Source of the DNA: Lingula anatina
Taxonomy: Eukaryota; Brachiopoda; Lingulata; Lingulida; Lingulidae
Assembly (NCBI RefSeq): GCF_001039355.2
Contig: NW_019776083.1
Location: 39,939 to 103,938, forward strand
Direction of reading: 5' to 3'
Length of the DNA stretch: 64,000 nt
The notes below the pieces were generated by a model. That model was given only the letters and a program-made list of their open reading frames with translations, was not told where the DNA came from and did not search any database. The position numbers and the translations under genes were made by a program. This document shows positions 37,410-46,935 of the stretch, in pieces. The stretch's first letter is position 1, and each line of letters begins with the position of its first letter.

Positions 37410-39784
37410 ATCAAAGACTGGATTTAACAAATACATTGCAGTACATGTGCTGACTTACCATAGGACATTCAACATTAATAATGTATTATTTTGTCATAAT
37501 GACATATCTTAATTGATGAAATCATACCTGGAGTCAGACCATATTAAAGTAGCCAATGATAGCTACTGTAGGGTTGTTTACCAAATTTTTGCACCCATTT
37601 TCTATTGGCCACAAGCTAAGTTACACTATATTTAGAAGCAAAAATTTGGGTGGTTATTCCCCTAAGTTTCGACCAGTTCTGATTCATGTAATACCTTGCT
37701 GCAGTCCACCACAGAAAATAACTTCTTTGTTCAAAAAGTTATACTCATTAATGTGTGCTAATTTTTTTTGAAATGAGTACAGTGTCTTCATTTAATGAAC
37801 TGCACTATACTACTGATATATCCTTGGACATAGTAAACTAAAATATATAAAATAAAGACTAATTTCATGTGCCCCAGGCCTAGACAGTTATCCAAAATGG
37901 TTTTGAATTCACTCAGTGCACTTTTTCACACGTCTCATTAACCACAGTAAAATATACATCAGAGCAATTATGAAAAAGAAATATTTGGTTAGTCATTGTA
38001 CCTGACAGGTTGTAGTCATGAAGTTCTTTTACTTTACACGCAAAACCTGTTTAGGATATGGCTATTGTTTAGGGAAATCCTTACTGGAACATTTCCACAA
38101 TGCTGTGTGGCCACACAGGTATTCTAACTACTTGCACTAATGTGAGAAGATGACAAACATCTGATTTATTTTCGAAAACACTATTGAAATATGCCTTATT
38201 ATCATTTAGAAATGAACACTTTTTTGCTGGGAAGGGGAGTCAAAGTCAGATTTACATAATTATTGAAAAATCAAAAATTGCCTGTAAAACACTTCTTTGA
38301 TTATGAACCAAAACATTGTATATGGGAACTTTAGAGCCACCTTAGCAAAGTCAGCAGTCAAATACATACATTGATCCTGGCAGAAATCAATTGTTACCTG
38401 TAAATTACCATCTGCATATCATATGTGGTATTTCAGTTTTAAAACTATAAGCATGTGTTTGATAATTGCTAAATCTGTTTTTTGGTTATTATATGAGGCT
38501 TATTATGATATCATGGCCAACTGACAACTGAATAAATAAGTCATCTCTCATGAACCTGATAATTAGGTTTCATGTACAGATGAAGGAGCAGATTTAAAAT
38601 GTGCCTATAATCTGAAAGAGTAAGAATGATGTTAAGTTTTCGAATTTTTTCTTGATAATTATTTTATGCACCAAATATCCATAAAAAAAAAAAAAAACAA
38701 ACAACAAAAAAACATTGTAATATATTCCATGTGAATGTTACCTCTGTGTATTTGATTTCTACATTCCATTCAACCCCAGTGTGATATATTTATCAAATAT
38801 CAAAACAAATTGGTCACAGAATTTTTTAAAAAGCTGCAGTTGAATTTTAGACTATGTCAGATCAGTTAAGATAAATATCAGTTATATCAATTTCAACTGT
38901 CATTTCGTCACTGAAGAATATAAAACCTAGCTACTGAATTTCAGATTTACCACTGGCAACATATATCAGAGCTCCTCACCTTAATCAGGTGAGTGTGGAG
39001 CAGCTAGTGAACCAGACAGGAAGTCTAGACAAAGCAAGGAGTGCCCATTTGTTACTGGGATGCTATTGCGTGGGTGCATGAACTGTTTTATTTTGGAACC
39101 AATACGTAAACACATGGTCAACTTTTGAATATACTTTTTTGGCTTTGGGCCAGATCAAAGACTGGATTTGATAAATACATTGCAGAAAAATCAATGTATT
39201 CATATTTTGTCATGGTGACATTATGTTAATTGATGAAGTCATACAAGTCTGACCATATATAGTAAAGTAGCACTCGTTTTCTATTGGCCCACAAGCTTCA
39301 AGACATTATTTACACTGTATACTTAGAAGCAAAATTTTGGTGGTTATTCCCCTTAGTTTCAACTAGTTCTGATACATGTAATACCTTGCTGCAGTCCACC
39401 AAATAAAATAACTTCTTTGTTCAAAACATTATACCCATTAATGTGTGCTAATTTTTTTTTAAATGAGTACAGTGTCTTCATTTAATGAACTGCACTGCAC
39501 TATTGATGTATCCTTGGACATAGTAAACTAAGGGCGTATTCCAAGACATTTAGATCAATCTATCCCCGTGGGGAGTCTCACTAGATTACTGTCAGATGAT
39601 CCGGCTTAAATGTCCGTCCTGCCTACTACAAGCTGTAAGGGGGTAATTAACTTTCATGCCTGCTCGGCTGACAGCTATTTAGCGTGAACCCCCAGGGAGT
39701 TAGGTCGATCTAGTTTGGATTGATCTAATCTCTGGGAATGGGGTCTAAAATATACCTCCGTAAACTTATAAAGTAAAGACTAAG
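37410..39784. repeat. Duplicated non-coding block, left copy
   Basis: Consists of a first module 37410-37860 (CAAAGACTGGATTT to GTAAACTAA), a long module 37860-39150 (from CCCCAGGCCTAGACAG), and a second copy of the first module at 39150-39531, which carries a 214-bp MITE. The part 38410-39784 is nearly identical to 46936-48300, and the long module recurs at 48300-49580. No gene seen. The block stops at an N (39785). Confidence 0.8.
39532..39745 (+). mobile_element. 214-bp MITE in left duplicated block
   Basis: Begins GGGCGTATTCC and ends GGGAATGGGGTC, flanked by TAA. The paralogous site near 37847 (GTAAACTAAAATATA) lacks it, which defines the ends. The same insertion is present at 48046. 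Confidence 0.9.
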
Positions 39785-40125
39785 NTTTTTTTTTTTTGCA
39801 TGTGTGTAAAACCTCATTACTAAAATAACGGCAATTTTATAGGCATCTCATGTAAATAATTACAGAAATAATTTGAAAAATAAGTACGGTTATGTATGAC
39901 TGCTTTGGAAGTCAGAAATGTAAATACTAATGGTAATTACAAGCCTATTAGGAGATGTGAATTTAACAAAGTAATTTCATGATAAGTGACAAAAACTATA
40001 TAATTATCTGATAAATATTATTCTAATAACGCTGACATAACAAGGCCAGGAAATGGATCAAATAAAAATAATAACTTCACTTAGCACAGAATTAATGAAA
40101 CATTTGATGGGCAAGTTTGCCTGAG

Positions 40126-40133
40126 TATAAAAA
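40126..40133 (+). promoter_or_regulatory. TATA box of secreted peptide gene 1
   Basis: TATAAAAA, 57 bases before the ATG at 40183, within GAGTATAAAAACCCAGTAGT. The same box at the same distance occurs in all three gene copies. Implies transcription starting near 40155 with a short leader. Confidence 0.8.
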
Positions 40134-40182
40134 CCCAGTAGTCATTGCCAAGTTTTAAAATAAATGTCATAACAAAGCCAAA

Positions 40183-40404
40183 ATGTTTTCAAAGAGGTGT
40201 GCTTTAGTAGTGCTGTGTCTCGTGGTGGTTATGGCAGGGTTGGCATCGTCTAAAAATTATTTGATAGGAGACACAAGCAACATGCCTGCATTCTGCAAAG
40301 AATATCCTGTAGGTACCAAGGTTTGTAATGGTATTGCTGATGAATTGGGACACTGGACATGCTGCACATGTGGACCTAATGGTGCATTTGGATGTACAGG
40401 ATAA
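40183..40404 (+). CDS. Small secreted cysteine-rich peptide, copy 1
   Basis: 73 residues in one coding exon. Residues 1-22 are a signal peptide (MFSKRCALVVLCLVVVMAGL), with cleavage likely around AGLASS/KN. The mature part of about 50 residues has six cysteines spaced C-x9-C-x11-CC-x-C-x7-C, with GHWTCCTCGPNGAFGCTG at the end. The gene has a TATA box, a donor at 40425 (20 bases after the stop), an acceptor before 40918 and AATAAA at 41067, so the only intron lies in the 3' untranslated region. The spacing does not match the defensin, big-defensin, mytilin, myticin or macin patterns I know, so no family is assigned. An extracellular effector, toxin-like or signalling role is possible; none is shown. 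Differs from copies 2 and 3 at a few residues (PAFCKEYPVG here against PEFCKKHPVG). Confidence 0.85.
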   Translation: MFSKRCALVVLCLVVVMAGLASSKNYLIGDTSNMPAFCKEYPVGTKVCNGIADELGHWTCCTCGPNGAFGCTG

Positions 40405-40424
40405 CTGAGACCAGTATGCTGCTG

Positions 40425-41090
40425 GTATGTATCTTTTTCCTGTATTCTGAACAAGAACCATACATGTATCATTTTATAGTTGTATGTACTGCTCGATTAC
40501 TATATTTAATTATTGGCTCCTTTCAGTTTTACTTTTGTCAGCATTACCTGTGTATTTATCATCATTTCCTAACAATTTAAAGAAGTGCAGGGGTCATGTA
40601 TGCTCTCCACACTCTTGAAGGCCATGAGGGCCATGGGGATGATAGATTTTATATCTAACATATCTAACACCCTCAACAAATAAAGTTTTAATGGATAAAG
40701 AAACAATGTGACTATTATTCTTGTCCAAATTGCATTCCACTTTGTATGAGGCGTTTTAGTCAAAAACATTTTTATCCAACCTCTTCAAATGAGTGATGAC
40801 ACCTGCACTTTGGGTTTTGATTTTTATGTTGTCCTTAATTTTTTGCCATTTTCAAATGCTGAATTATCAAATATGCCTGATGAATTAAGTAAATGAATTT
40901 CTTTTTCCTTTTTGCAGTGGGGCCTGAGGCTACTTTCTTTTAGCTTGAAGAAAATGAAGAAACATGTTGTAGAACAGTGTGTTGATTGAAGAACATTCAG
41001 TGTGAATTTTGGCTTCAGTCTATTTGACTGTTGCAGATAGATTATTCATTAAAATGTGAATTATGCAATAAATAAATGCTTATCACAAAC
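40425..41090 (+). other. 3' UTR intron and terminal exon of peptide gene 1
   Basis: GTATGT donor at 40425, a T-rich tract ending TTTTTGCAG before 40918, then a terminal exon with TACTTTCTTTTAGCTTGAAG and overlapping AATAAA signals at 41067-41076. The arrangement recurs in copies 2 and 3. Inferred from splice consensus and conservation only. Confidence 0.65.
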
Positions 41091-43020
41091 TGTAGTGCAT
41101 TGTTTGTGTTTTTCAACTCATTTACTTCAGAATATAAGTAATTAAATATCCATTGAAAATTTCTGCATTTACATGTCTTATACCAATAATTGTTTCTAAG
41201 GACATTTTTTTACTTCAGTTGCTGTTACAAAGAGCTATAAATAGCCTATCACTGAATGAGTCATTTTTAAAAGAGAGAAAGGAGGGATTGTCATTATTGA
41301 TATTTTACAAGAGTGTCTCGGGTATTTTGACACCATTATATTTATTAGTGTCCAAGTATTTCATTTAACATGTGCAAATGTTATCCACTTCTAGTTTTAT
41401 CCATTTTTAGTCCTTTGGCTGCCAAATGAAAAAAAAAAAAAAAAACACTTGTTGTATATGATCTAAATTATAATTTCGGAGGAAAAACCTTATCATCCAA
41501 TTTTTCAATGTATTAAAAAAATTGTGTTAGTTCACCATTTTTACTGATAAACTTAAAAATCCATATTTTTTTCTTAAACTCTTCACAAAATATGATCTTG
41601 GGTCTATTAACAAAGAATATTTCATAATCCCAACCGTGTTGACACATTTACACCTTTGCATCCGGTCTCATACAAAAGAACACAGGAAGTTGTGGTTTTT
41701 AAAAGTTCTGTGTATTTACTTTGGCTGTTATGAAATACATGGGTGGACAAGTTAATAACTTTGAGATTTAGCTAAGCTGTGCCAGTAGATGAATCTTAGG
41801 TTGAGAAGCTATGGGTAATAGTGTTAAATAATATACTTACATTTAATTATCTCATAAAACCACCTGTGAATTCTACTCAAATGTGCCACAAAATTTTCAT
41901 GATTTGAACTTTTGATGATAATAATATTAATGTACATATCAACCACTTTATGAGTACTTAAAAGTAATAAATGGAAGTGTGTATTTGCGGGCTCTCCAGT
42001 CTATTGGGACATATTTTATTTTCTGTTAAAGAAATCTGAGGTACAATAGAATGATAAATCAAGACTTATAAGTCAAGCTCTTAGCTTCAATATGTATTTT
42101 CTAGTACAGTACCGGTAGTACGTACTTAACTATTACCATCTGATACACTATCACATTTTAAAGAGTGGTTAATACCCCATAAAATGTGTACCACGTGCAA
42201 GAGATATAGACTATAAAGCAATTCATTTGTGAAAAAAATCTGAAGTTAATGCAAAAAAAATTAAATTTTCCATAGGGGTCTATAGTAATTGACTCTAGAG
42301 TTTAAATCACCAGAGCACTAAAACTAACAGGGATACCTATCATTTTTCCAATCTTAAAATGGATGCAATAGTGTCAATTAAGCATGAAAAATCGGGGCGT
42401 CTTGATAGTCCGAAGGTTCATTGGTCTGAAAAGTGGTAACATTTTCATCGATTTTTTAATCAAGGGTTCATTGGTCCGAAGGTTCTATATAGTGAATATT
42501 CGGACCAATGAACCTTCGGACTATTGAACCTTCAGACTATTGCTATGGCCCCGAAAAATCTATCAGACAAAAATGTCATAAGGACAAACCTTAACCGGTT
42601 TCAACTGGTATTTGTCAAACTATGGAGACACTTCCAGTAGCTAGATCACTGCATGAATACATGGCTAATAAATATACCTATTACTGTAAAGGGAAAATAC
42701 CTCTCTCCTCCCATCACCTGTATAGATTTGTTTAATGGGCAGAACAGAGTGATGCAATACAATAAACATATTACATATACATATTACAGTATATTTTAGA
42801 AGAGATAAAAAGCGAAGTCTAGATATGGCAAAGTGGAGGACCATCTAATCTTGGAAGAAACGGAGTCTGCAATAAGTAAACACGACTTTTTAATATACTT
42901 TTTGGGCTTTGGGCCAATGGCCCATGGACTACATACAGGGGCAGATCCAGGATTATTTGAAGGGGGGGGGGGGGGGCAAGGATGCGAAGACCCCCCCCCC
43001 CTGACACCCCCCCTCTAAAT
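41090..43020. repeat. 3' flank of peptide gene 1 (shared with copies 2 and 3)
   Basis: Aligns along its length with 45265-46934 and in part with 52780-53870 and 50240-50760. Contains conserved runs such as CATCACTGAATGAG-like and CCAACCGTGTTGACACATT. No gene beyond the peptide is supported. Ends in a G-rich/C-rich low-complexity stretch at 42960-43015. Confidence 0.75.
42394..42552. mobile_element. 159-bp hAT-like MITE with perfect 8-bp target duplication
   Basis: From GGGGCGTCTTGATAGTCCG to CTATGGCCCC, flanked on both sides by GAAAAATC. The paralogous sites at about 46558 and 50358 read GCATGAAAAATCTATCAGAC without insert. Same family as 16576-16735. Confidence 0.93.
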
Positions 43021-43059
43021 CCCGCATTGACAAAGATGTGCAACTACAGGTTAAAACTA

Positions 43060-43190
43060 AAATAATAATAATAATAAAATAATAATAATAATAATAAAAT
43101 AAATTAAAAAAAATAAAATAAAATAAAATAAAATAAAATAAAAATAAATAATAATAATAATAATAATAATAATCATAAATGATAATAATA
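43060..43190. repeat. (AAT)n / (AAATA)n low-complexity tract
   Basis: Mixed AATA and AAT microsatellites; the open frame across it on the minus strand is poly-Tyr/Phe low complexity and not a gene. Confidence 0.95.
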
Positions 43191-43415
43191 ATTATGTAAT
43201 TTTTTATTAATGTAAAAAATAAATTATATAACTGTAGGAAGGTAAATACTGCCTTAATCATATTGATATAACATAAAAGTTTCTCTAACAAATACTTGTT
43301 CATTAGAAATAAACACTCTGTTTACTGATTACCCTTAACTAGAAGAGATAATTAATAAGACTTGTCTTAGACATTTCCATGCTTGGTTGTAATATTGATT
43401 GGTTAATGAATTTAA

Positions 43416-43483
43416 AACACACACACACATACACACACACACACACATACACACACACGCATCATCATCATCATCATCATCAT
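43416..43483. repeat. (CA)n followed by (TCA)n microsatellite
   Basis: CACACA run with interruptions then about eight TCA units. A shorter equivalent (CACACACACATCATCATC) precedes copy 3 at about 50803, showing that this flank belongs to the duplicated unit. Confidence 0.95.
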
Positions 43484-43770
43484 TGGTGTATGGTTTATTC
43501 TTTGCCATGTGGACAATATTTGAGTCTGTAAGGTACTGGGTGATTTATAAGTTCTACAGGGAGATTTTATAAAAAGTTCTAGAATAAGGTTGAGTTTGAC
43601 CTTTTCTTTTGAATAAAAAATAATAAAAGAGTTAATTATGGATGCACATTGACCGCAGTTCACATGTAATAAACATTGTCAGCAATAATTGTAATACATT
43701 TTTATCTCTTTTTTCCTAATTTTTTTTTTTTTTTTTTTTTTTTGCATGTGTGTAAAACCTCATTACTAAA

Positions 43771-43912
43771 ATAATGGCAATTTTTTGGCACCTCATGTAA
43801 ATAATAGCAGAAATAATTTGAAAAATAAGTACATGGTTAAAAATAATGGCAATTTTTTGGCACCTCATGTAAATAATAGCAGAAATAATTTGAAAAATAA
43901 GTACATGGTTAT
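43771..43912. repeat. 72-bp tandem duplication upstream of peptide gene 2
   Basis: ATAATGGCAATTTTTTGGCA begins at 43771 and again at 43843; the two units are essentially identical. Copies 1 and 3 have a single unit. A 214-bp MITE follows at once. Confidence 0.92.
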
Positions 43913-43916
43913 GTAT

Positions 43917-44130
43917 GGGCGCATTCCCATAGATTTTAGATCGATCTATCCCCGTGGGGAGTCTCACTAGATTACAGTCAGATAATCTGGCTTAAATGTC
44001 CGTCCCGCCTACTACAAGCTGTAAGGGGATAATTAACTTTCGTGCCTGCTCGGCTGACATCTATTTAGCGTGAACCCCCAGGGAGTTAGGTCGATCTAGT
44101 TGGATAGATCTTATCTCTGGAAATGGGGTC
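43917..44130 (+). mobile_element. 214-bp MITE upstream of peptide gene 2
   Basis: Inserted in the sequence that reads GGTTATGTATGACTGC in copies 1 and 3; flanked by TAT. Begins GGGCGCATTCCCATAG and ends AAATGGGGTC. Lies about 230 bp upstream of the TATA box, so it may separate upstream control sequence in this copy only. Confidence 0.9.
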
Positions 44131-44361
44131 TATGACTGCTTTGGAAGTCAGAAATGTAAATACTGTTGGTAATTACAAGCCTATTAGGAGATGTGAATTT
44201 AACAAAGTAATTTCATGATAAGTGACAAAAACTAGATAATTATCTGATAAATATTATTCTAATAGTGCTGACATAACAAGGCCAGGAAATGGATCAAATA
44301 GAAATAATAACTTCACTTAGCACAGAATTAATGAAACATTTGATGGGCAAGTTTGCCTGAG

Positions 44362-44369
44362 TATAAAAA
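44362..44369 (+). promoter_or_regulatory. TATA box of secreted peptide gene 2
   Basis: TATAAAAA, 57 bases before the ATG at 44419, in the same context as copy 1. Confidence 0.8.
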
Positions 44370-44418
44370 CCCAGTAGTCATTGCCAAGTTTTAAGATAAA
44401 TGTCATAACAAAGCCAAA

Positions 44419-44640
44419 ATGTTTTCAAAGAGGTGTGCTTTAGTAATGCTGTGTCTCGTGGTGGTTATGGCAGGGTTGGCATCGTCTAAAAATTATTTGA
44501 TAGGAGACACAAGTAACATGCCTGAATTCTGCAAGAAACATCCTGTAGGTACCAAGGTCTGTAATGGTATTGCTGATGAATTGGGCCACTGGACCTGCTG
44601 CACATGTGGACCAAATGGTGCATTTGGATGTACAGGATAA
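44419..44640 (+). CDS. Small secreted cysteine-rich peptide, copy 2
   Basis: 73 residues, same architecture as copy 1: signal peptide, then six cysteines in C-x9-C-x11-CC-x-C-x7-C. Differences from copy 1 are Met for Val in the signal peptide (CALVMLCL) and the stretch PEFCKKHPVGTKV. All cysteines and the GHWTCCTCGPNGAFGCTG end are kept. Donor GTATGT at 44658, acceptor before 45097, AATAAA at 45249. Upstream this copy differs from 1 and 3 by a 72-bp duplication and a 214-bp MITE, so its expression could differ. Function unknown. Confidence 0.85.
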   Translation: MFSKRCALVMLCLVVVMAGLASSKNYLIGDTSNMPEFCKKHPVGTKVCNGIADELGHWTCCTCGPNGAFGCTG

Positions 44641-44657
44641 CTGAAACCAGTATGCTG

Positions 44658-46934
44658 GTATGTATCTTTTTCCTGTATTCTGAACAAGAACTATACATGT
44701 ATCATTTTATAGTTGTATGTACTGCTTGATTACTATATTTAATTGTTTCTTTCAGTTTCTTGTCAGCATTATTTATCATCACCTAACAATTTAAAGAAGT
44801 GCATGGGTCACGTATGCCCTCCACACACTTGAAGGCCGTGAGGACCATGGGGATGATAGATTTTATATCTAACATGTTTTTACTCTCAAAAAATAAAGTT
44901 TAATAAATAAAGAACTGGGTGACTTATTCTTGTCCAAATAGTATTTCACTTTGTATGAGGCGTTTTATCCAACCTTTTAAAATGCATGATGACACCTGCA
45001 CTTTGGGTTTTGTTTTTTATGTTGTCCTTAAGTTTTTTGCCATTTTCAAATATGCCTGATAAATTAAGTAAATGAATTTCTTTTTCCTTTTTGCAGTGGT
45101 GCCTGTGGCTACTTTCTTTTGGCTTGAAGAAAATGAAAAAACATGTTGTAGAACAGTGTGCCGATTGAAGTACATACAGTGTGAATTTTGGCTTCAGTCT
45201 ATTTGACTGTTGCAGATAGATTATTCATTCTTAAAATGTGAATTATGTAATAAATAAGTGCTAATCACAAACTGTAGTGCATTGTTTCTGTTTTTTTAAC
45301 TCATTTACTTCAGAATATAAGTAATTATATATCCATTAAAAATTTCTGCGTTTACATGTCTTATGCCAATAAATATTTCTAAGGACATCTTTTTACTTCA
45401 GTTGCTGTTATAAAGGGCTATAAATAGCCTATCACTGAATGAGTCATTTTTAAAAGAGAGAAAGGAGGGATTGTCATTATTGATATTTTAGGAGAGTATT
45501 TTCACACCATTATATTTATTAGTGTCCAAGTATTTCATTTAACATGTGCAAATGTTATCCACTTCTAGTTTTATCCATTTTTTGTCCTTTGGCTGCCAAA
45601 TGAAAAAAAAAGCACTTGTTATAAATGATCTTAATTATAATTTCAGAGGGAAAATCTTAACATCCAATTTTCAATGTACATTATTAAAAAAAATTGTGGT
45701 AGTTCACCATTTTTGACTGATAAACTTAAAAATTCATGTTTCTTTCTTAAACTCTTCATAAAACATTATCTCCGGGTCTATTACCAAACAATGTTTCATA
45801 ATCCCAACCGTGTTGACACATTACACCTTTGCATTCGGTCGAGAGATCATACAAAAGAACACAGGAAGTTGTAGTTTTTTAAAGTTCTGTGTATTTACTT
45901 TGGCTGTTATGAAATATGTGGGTGGACAAGTTAATAACTTTGAGATTTAGCTGAGCTGTGCCAGTAGATGAATCTTAAGTTGAGAAGCTATGGGTAATAG
46001 TGTTAAATAATATACTTACATTTAATTATCTCATAACACCACCTGTGAATTCTACTCAAATGTGCCACAAAATTTTCATGATTTGAACTTTTGATAATAA
46101 TAATATTAATGTACATATCAACCACTTTATGAGTACTTAAAAGCAATAAATGGAAGTGTGTGTTTGCGGCCTCTCCAGTCTATTGGGACATATTTTATTT
46201 TTCTGTTAAAGAAATCTGAGGTACAATAGAATGATAAATCAAGACTTATAAGTCAAGCTCTTAGCATCAATATGTATTTTCTAGTACAGTACCGGTAGTA
46301 CTTAACTGTTACCATCTGATACACTATCACATTTTAAAGAGTGGTTAATACCCCATAAAATGCGTACCACGTGCAAGAGATATGGACTATAAAGCAATTC
46401 ATTTGTGAAAAAAATCTGAAGTTAATGCAAAAACAATTAAAATTTCCATAGGGGTCTATAGTAATTGACTCCAGAGTTTAAATCACCAGAGCAACAAAAC
46501 TAACATGGATATCTGTCATTTTTCGAATCTTAAACTGGATGCAATAGTGTCAGTAAAGCATGAAAAATCTATCAGACAAAAATGTCATAAGGACAAACCT
46601 TAACCGGTTTCAACTGGTATTTGTCAAACTATGGAGACACTTTCAGTAGCTAGGTCACTGCATGGATACAAGGCTAATAAATATTACTGCAAAGGGAAAA
46701 TGCCTCTCTCCTCCCATCACCTGTATAGATTTGTTTAATGGGCAGAACTGAGTGATGCAATACAATAAACATATTACATATACATATTACAGTGTATCTT
46801 AGAAGAGATAAAAAGTGAAGTCTTGATATGGCAAAGTGGAGGACCATCTAATTTTGGGAGAAATGGAGTCTGCAATAAGTAAACACGACTTTTTAATATA
46901 CTTTTTTGGCTTTGGGCCAATGGCCCATGGGTTA
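44658..46934 (+). other. 3' UTR intron, terminal exon and shared 3' flank of peptide gene 2
   Basis: Intron 44658-45096, terminal exon to about 45270, then flank collinear with 41090-42940 but lacking the hAT-like MITE. Ends at an N (46935) within TTTGGGCCAATGGCCCATGG, a string that copy 1 also contains. Confidence 0.6.
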
Positions 46935-46935
46935 N

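Noticed and set aside
40183-40404. Calling the cysteine-rich peptide a defensin or a known bivalve antimicrobial peptide
   Set aside because: The C-x9-C-x11-CC-x-C-x7-C spacing does not fit the family patterns I know; naming it would be guesswork.
40204-40461. Open frames on the minus strand opposite each secreted-peptide gene
   Set aside because: They recur in all three copies only because the DNA is duplicated; no signal peptide, splice context or domain, and the plus-strand reading has a signal peptide, TATA box and conserved cysteines.
42953-43303. 116-residue open frame on the minus strand
   Set aside because: Composed of Tyr/Ile/Phe runs from (AAT)n microsatellites; low complexity, not a gene.
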